Origin: Spisula solida
Taxonomy: Eukaryota; Mollusca; Bivalvia; Venerida; Mactridae
Assembly (NCBI GenBank): GCA_947247005.1
Contig: OX365951.1
Location: 31,920,899 to 31,984,898 of the forward strand
DNA: 64,000 nt
Reading direction: 5' to 3'
Under the pieces are notes generated by a model. The model was not told the origin of the DNA and made no database searches. It worked only from the letters and a program-made list of their open reading frames with translations. The number at the start of each line of letters is the position of its first letter. Position 1 is the stretch's first letter. This document shows positions 59,448 to 64,000 of the stretch, piece after piece. The position numbers were made by a program, and so were the translations under genes.

Positions 59448-62400
59448 ACGTTACAATGATTACAAAAGTAAGCGGCATTTAGATTGTCTTTCTCGAAATT
59501 TAAAGAACACTCTTAAAATGGCATTGACTTAGGTAAGTGAAATGAAACAGGATATAAACTTACAATGATGGGTTCATATGACGCGCACTTGCTCAGTTAA
59601 TAACCTCTTGAATTTGGACATATTTAGACGAAACAAATTAAAGGGACCTTCCGAAAGTTTTTGGGTGTGTATTTACATTTATATTAGATGTATTGTTGCC
59701 ATTATCGCGATATCCATTACTTTACAGATGACCCTTATTGAGAGTATTTGCACCAAGCTATCTACGGTGTTGTATATTTTCTTCATGTTTGATACATTGC
59801 ACATGATTATGTCTGTAATTAACATAAATGTTTATTAACATATTGAGGAGAATGATCGAAATATATTTTAATAAGTACACAAGAACACTGAAGCCGTCTC
59901 GTTATATCTGTGACAATTTTCGAATAAGTCAATTCAATGTTCATTGCACTTTGAGTTTGTTGCAATAAACCACGACCATCACCTCCTATTGAAGAGTTGT
60001 AGAGAACATCAACCTTCTACCGTTTGCTCATGCGTGCTGACAAACAGCATATACACTTAAGAAAATTAAATTTACGTTCTTGAACTTATGAAGTAGACTT
60101 TAAAGGAATTTGAATTTACAAGTTCCTCTTCTGTGCCGATGGAAACTGTATGTACTTTCGGATACACATTACGGATGCGTATGCTAAAATTGATATTATT
60201 GCGCATTGATTTCGAACATTCTCTGAACATTGTATGTGTACTTACCATAATATATATCTCTTATCTCACAGAGCTCTTCTAACCAGGCACAACGTGGTTT
60301 CTATGTATATGTTTGACTGTATAACGTATATGTATTTTTTCTCTAACACATGTTTGTCTGTACATGTTACATATAACTTGCGTGTTCATATTGTTTTCAT
60401 CTAACACATGTACGTTTTTTCTAACAATGTATTTTAATATTGATATTGCAAATCTGTATATTTCTCACAAATTATATACTTCTGTACACCTAGCACAGTT
60501 TCTACCATTTTGAATACAGTATACAGTCGTGTGTTAGTTATACATGCTTTCTTTGCAGAGTAAAATGTCAATTAGCGCATATCATCAATGCCTTTCATCG
60601 TCGAACTGTTCATTATACTTTCATAATACGTCATCAAGTTTTCTTCACCCGATAATGTTGTTGTATATTCAAATAAGACAAATCGTTAACTTCTACGTGT
60701 GATGCTACTATAGTAATCCTAACCTGGCTGTTAATTATCACACAAAACCTAAACAGGGACGCAGTGATTTGTATTAACGGGTTTGCCAGGCAAACATTGT
60801 TACCATTGTTTATATTGCAAAGTAATTTCGGTATATTTAGCATTTATTGGCTATGTAATTCCGATGTGCTGATTGTGTTGTCGTAATTTCTCCGCTAACG
60901 ACTAATGAGGATAATAATCGTTGTCGTCTATAACGTTTATCGATCATGACTAATTATTAAATACGATAACTATCACTAATCGTACGTCAACTTCGCTTTA
61001 ATTGTCATTCGATAGTACGACAATAGCGTCTGTCATTTATACCAATAACACTCACTGCCTTGATCGTATTTACATTTCCCCCATTCTATTATTATTCGTC
61101 TGATTCACAAACCTGGAAGAGCAGTCTGGTAGCACGAATATCTGAGAACCAGCCAACTGTGGATGACATGAACGCTTGATTTAAGAAAGCTCTTCACAGT
61201 CTGAAGAGTTGATCTTGAATACATGATCTTCCTGATGCCGTATAGAAGGAGGACGGATCGATATGAGGGAAGAATCGTATTGTAAGGGATAACGGCTTCC
61301 TCAAACATTAAGATATTTCATATGAACGGGAACTGGATGAAATTAGAAAATTTGCACTAGGATGTGTGAATAGTGCTATTCTTTGCTCTCAATGGCTTGT
61401 TTCCATAGATCCTCCAAAGTAATCTAACAGAAGAGTCTTAACCTGATTAAATAGTTTTCGTCATTTAAGGTTTTACGCTTTTATTATAAACATGACATTG
61501 AATAAGAGAAGCATTCAAGATAGCATCCGTCTGTTTACAAACTACTACGCGCTCTCTGAATCACCGAATGACAGCACAATGCCTGTAACTGATCGGGATT
61601 AATTTTACGAATTGGTACTAGAAGTACTCAACAAAACCAAACATTTTAAGTTATTTTAGCTGACGAAAAGTGCAAAAATGGAGAAAAATAATAATTTAAA
61701 CAATGATTGGTCCCCGCGCTAAATGCGAATATTCGGCTACACGTCATCATATTGCTTCGCTGACTTTTTCATTATTCCCATCCGTAGACGTTATTTGTGA
61801 GAAAACATTAAAGTTTTGCGCATGAATCACTGACGAGTTTGGGTTGATTGAAATATTTATAATAATCTCAATTTTCACAGGGGCGATTAACTTAATATAG
61901 CGGAAAAGGAAGAACCCATTTCACATAATGTAAATTGCCCCTGGTTGGGTATAAACAAAAATCTTGACGCGACTTTTGGCATCATAAAACACATTTATTC
62001 TATTGTTATAAGATAAATCAATTGAGTACATTTCCTGGAATTCAGTTCGATATTTATCAAGTTCTCGTATGTTAGACATTCATGAATTGAGAAGAAACTA
62101 CACATATTGATATATTAAGATTGGACATGACTTTGAAATGATAGATGGTCTCACTGTGTGCCTCTCAGACACTCTTGTTATGTTTCTCAATTTCCATCTT
62201 TACCGTATTATCTCTATTATATGCACTGTTGTGACAACTCGGCAATCGTCATCGAAAATAAAAAACAGACCTTGTTGTGTATGCTTTAGCATTGATTAAT
62301 TATATAATATTTTAATTTATTGATAGATTTTGTATAATTTTTTTAAAATTGGGTGTTTTAAAACTTTCCAGGATTATATTTGAACTGATTATTTTGAAAC

Positions 62401-63543
62401 TTTATAGCAGTTCGTAGTTTGTTATAAAGAAAATATGAGTAAAATGACCGTATCGCATGAAATAGACATAATTAGCGAACATGATAATGTAGGAATTAAT
62501 AGTATATCCTTATCATAGTTTAAACTTATGTTTACTTGTTTATTTACTATGTATACGTCATGTATTAATAAACTATAACTTACCATTGGCTAATATTAGT
62601 AATAAATACGATTTTATAATTCAAAACCTCAGCAAAAAGTAAATCGATAATAATATTTTTATGATGAATGAAGTCACACATTTTATGCTTTGAGCTACAC
62701 GTGTAGCAAGAGCGTACCTTCGATAAACAGAATTGCAATAAATTACATCATTTTGTGAATAATGACGTCATTTCCGGATAATATTCAATGAATATCAAAA
62801 AGTTCTAATGAGTACGTATTCCAAACATATTCTTTCCTACATTATACATTGTATGTATAGAGTTATAAATAAGAATAATAAAGCCTGAATAATTTCCGGA
62901 ATAGAAAAGGTTGAGTATGTAACCATCCTGTTCTCGCGATACCACGCGATATCTCAGTCGGGTTATTATTTGTATCAAATCTCGGGACTGAAAAGGGATC
63001 TTCTCAATTTTCTCAGTGGTAAAACAAAAGCACGGATGTAGAAACGATTATTCACGTGAAATAAATGATAAATACATTTTAAGATGAAAAATCAATGGAA
63101 AATTACAGGGCCGTGAACGAGCGCTGACTCTCCATGTATGCATAATTCGAAACTAATCCGTCGGAGTCAGTTTTTTCTCGGATAACTGTCGTTGTTTTGA
63201 AATCGAACCTTCTCGAGTATCTGTCTGTTTAAGGAGCCATTTGACAACTAAATACAGCAAACTAATTGATTTATTCTGTCCTGACTATCATATTCGAAAC
63301 AAATTAGTCAATAAGATCTAGTATACATGTTTTGTATTGATAGCAATGCGAACTTGCGTCTGACTAACTGTTGCGCATGCGTGCTTAAGCATTATATTAC
63401 TGATATTTTTTCTGGTTTTGAGTAGTTTAATTATTTTTTTCAGCTAACAATGATAAGTTACTTCCTTCCCAGTATTCATAGATATTGTTAGACAGCGTAT
63501 ACGTATCATATTTTTCATCAATTTATTTTTATTTTCTCATTAG
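59448..63543. other. 3' part of intron 1, no repeat recognised
   Basis: About 4 kb of AT-rich sequence without tandem arrays or recognised mobile elements, ending in the acceptor at 63543. Open frames are at most 86 codons and unsupported. Confidence 0.4.
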
Positions 63544-63650
63544 TGTTTGGAGTGGAGCCCAGTTTTGACGTGCCTGTGATTAATGTGACTGTACGACAGG
63601 GTGATATAGCCATTCTCCCGTGCTCTGTAGACTACCTCGGGGAACATAAG
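63544..63650 (+). CDS. Coding exon 2 (start of first Ig domain) of the lachesin-like protein
   Basis: The exon lies between a pyrimidine-rich acceptor (TTTTCTCATTAG, ending at 63543) and a consensus donor (GTGAGT at 63651). Read in phase 1 it is open throughout and encodes about 36 residues, including FDVPVINVTVRQGDIAILPC and then SVDYLGEHK. The 'VxQGDxAxLPC' pattern is the A'-B strand region of a V-type Ig domain. Its cysteine (about residue 44 of the joined protein) would form the intradomain disulphide. The ending 'LGEHK' matches the point just before the 'VAW' C strand in lachesin, IgLON and DPR proteins. NVT (residues 31-33) is a potential N-glycosylation site. Known family members are secreted or GPI-anchored surface proteins with two or three Ig domains that mediate homophilic or heterophilic adhesion. 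The remaining exons lie outside the window. The Ig family is clear, but the exact subfamily (lachesin, neurotrimin, DPR/DIP, Klingon) is not. Confidence 0.85.
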
Positions 63651-64000
63651 GTGAGTATAGTCCTCTCATCCATATAACACCAAAACAAAATAATATTGTG
63701 GTTCTAATAACGCTACCGACTCCATTTGTTGCCCATACCCTGAACATTTTAATGAAATATTTGCTTGAAATCACGACGGCTAGGTGAAAATCCGTTGCAT
63801 GCAAACAATAAAATAACCTTTTAAAGAATAATATATGTATGTATTTTCTACCTACCCATTTCTTCAGTATGTTACCGGAACCTCAATATAAATCTGTTTT
63901 GGCCTTATTCAGGTTTGAGAACAAGGTTTGCAATGTACTAGGCAGGAGTAAATGTAAACATTGAACAATTTACTCCATGATGACGTCATACATAAATGTA
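63651..64000 (+). other. Start of intron 2 of the lachesin-like gene (phase 0, runs off the window)
   Basis: It begins with the donor GTGAGT after an AAG codon, so the intron is phase 0. The next exon should continue the Ig domain at its C strand with the conserved tryptophan. Nothing else recognisable lies in the 350 bp shown, which end with a TGACGTCA at about 63981. Confidence 0.65.

Larger units (their letters stand above)
15315..63543 (+). other. Intron 1 of the lachesin-like gene (48,229 bp, phase 1)
   Basis: The donor is GGCG|GTGAGT at 15314/15315 and the acceptor is TCATTAG|TGTTTGG at 63543/63544. The exons on both sides are in matching phase. Long first introns are common in neural and adhesion Ig genes. 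This one is filled with dispersed and tandem repeats, listed separately. No other exon with convincing splice sites and coding character was seen inside it, but short microexons cannot be excluded by eye. Confidence 0.65.

Noticed and set aside
63441..63443. Alternative splice acceptor CAG with a strong T-rich tract about 100 bp upstream of exon 2
   Set aside because: Joining it to exon 1 in phase 1 reaches an in-frame TAG within about 13 codons and before the Ig sequence.

Overview
This is AT-rich eukaryotic DNA with canonical GT-AG splice sites, tRNA-derived SINE-like heads, miniature inverted-repeat elements, a LINE 3' tail and many tandem repeats. It carries no prokaryotic-style gene density. 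Two dispersed repeat types match sequence styles I associate with bivalve molluscs: one with runs of CCGTCCGTC and AGTCCCCTA ends, and one with CACGAAGTGACAGGG followed by GTCCGTTCGTGCG. With a lachesin-type immunoglobulin gene, this makes a marine bivalve the most likely source. That assignment is an inference.

Only one protein-coding gene is well supported, and only its 5' part lies here. A TATA box at 15092-15101 is followed by a short signal-peptide exon (15263-15314, ending in phase 1). A 48,229-bp first intron leads to a second coding exon (63544-63650) encoding the start of a first Ig domain. That exon has the residues VRQGDIAILPCSV, with the B-strand cysteine, and ends in EHK in phase 0 before a GTGAGT donor. 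The protein looks like a secreted or GPI-anchored lachesin/neurotrimin/DPR-type cell-adhesion molecule. The rest of the gene lies beyond position 64000.

Layout: 1-15091 is upstream sequence with diverged repeats, a nested transposon pair (7407-7956), two minisatellites and a LINE tail. 15092-15314 is the promoter and exon 1. 15315-63543 is intron 1. Its repeats include a CAA-rich tract, a second fold-back copy (18344-18599), many copies of a family ending in GTGCTGCCTTCCCTGTC, and minisatellites of 53, 49, 28/38, 12 and 28 bp. It also holds a 1.37-kb TTAA-ended element (35697-37064), a 166-bp E-box MITE with a 5-bp target duplication, and a 2.5-kb inverted-ended element with a perfect TGACGTCA site about 200 bp inside each end (41436-43977). 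A 211-bp mariner-like MITE and a roughly 3-kb array of a 77-bp satellite (about 48553-51602) follow. 63544-64000 is exon 2 and the start of intron 2.

Almost all other open reading frames in the window are short (60-128 codons) and come from chance or from reading through tandem repeats. I found no rRNA gene, no intact tRNA gene, no CRISPR array and no intact transposase or reverse transcriptase.
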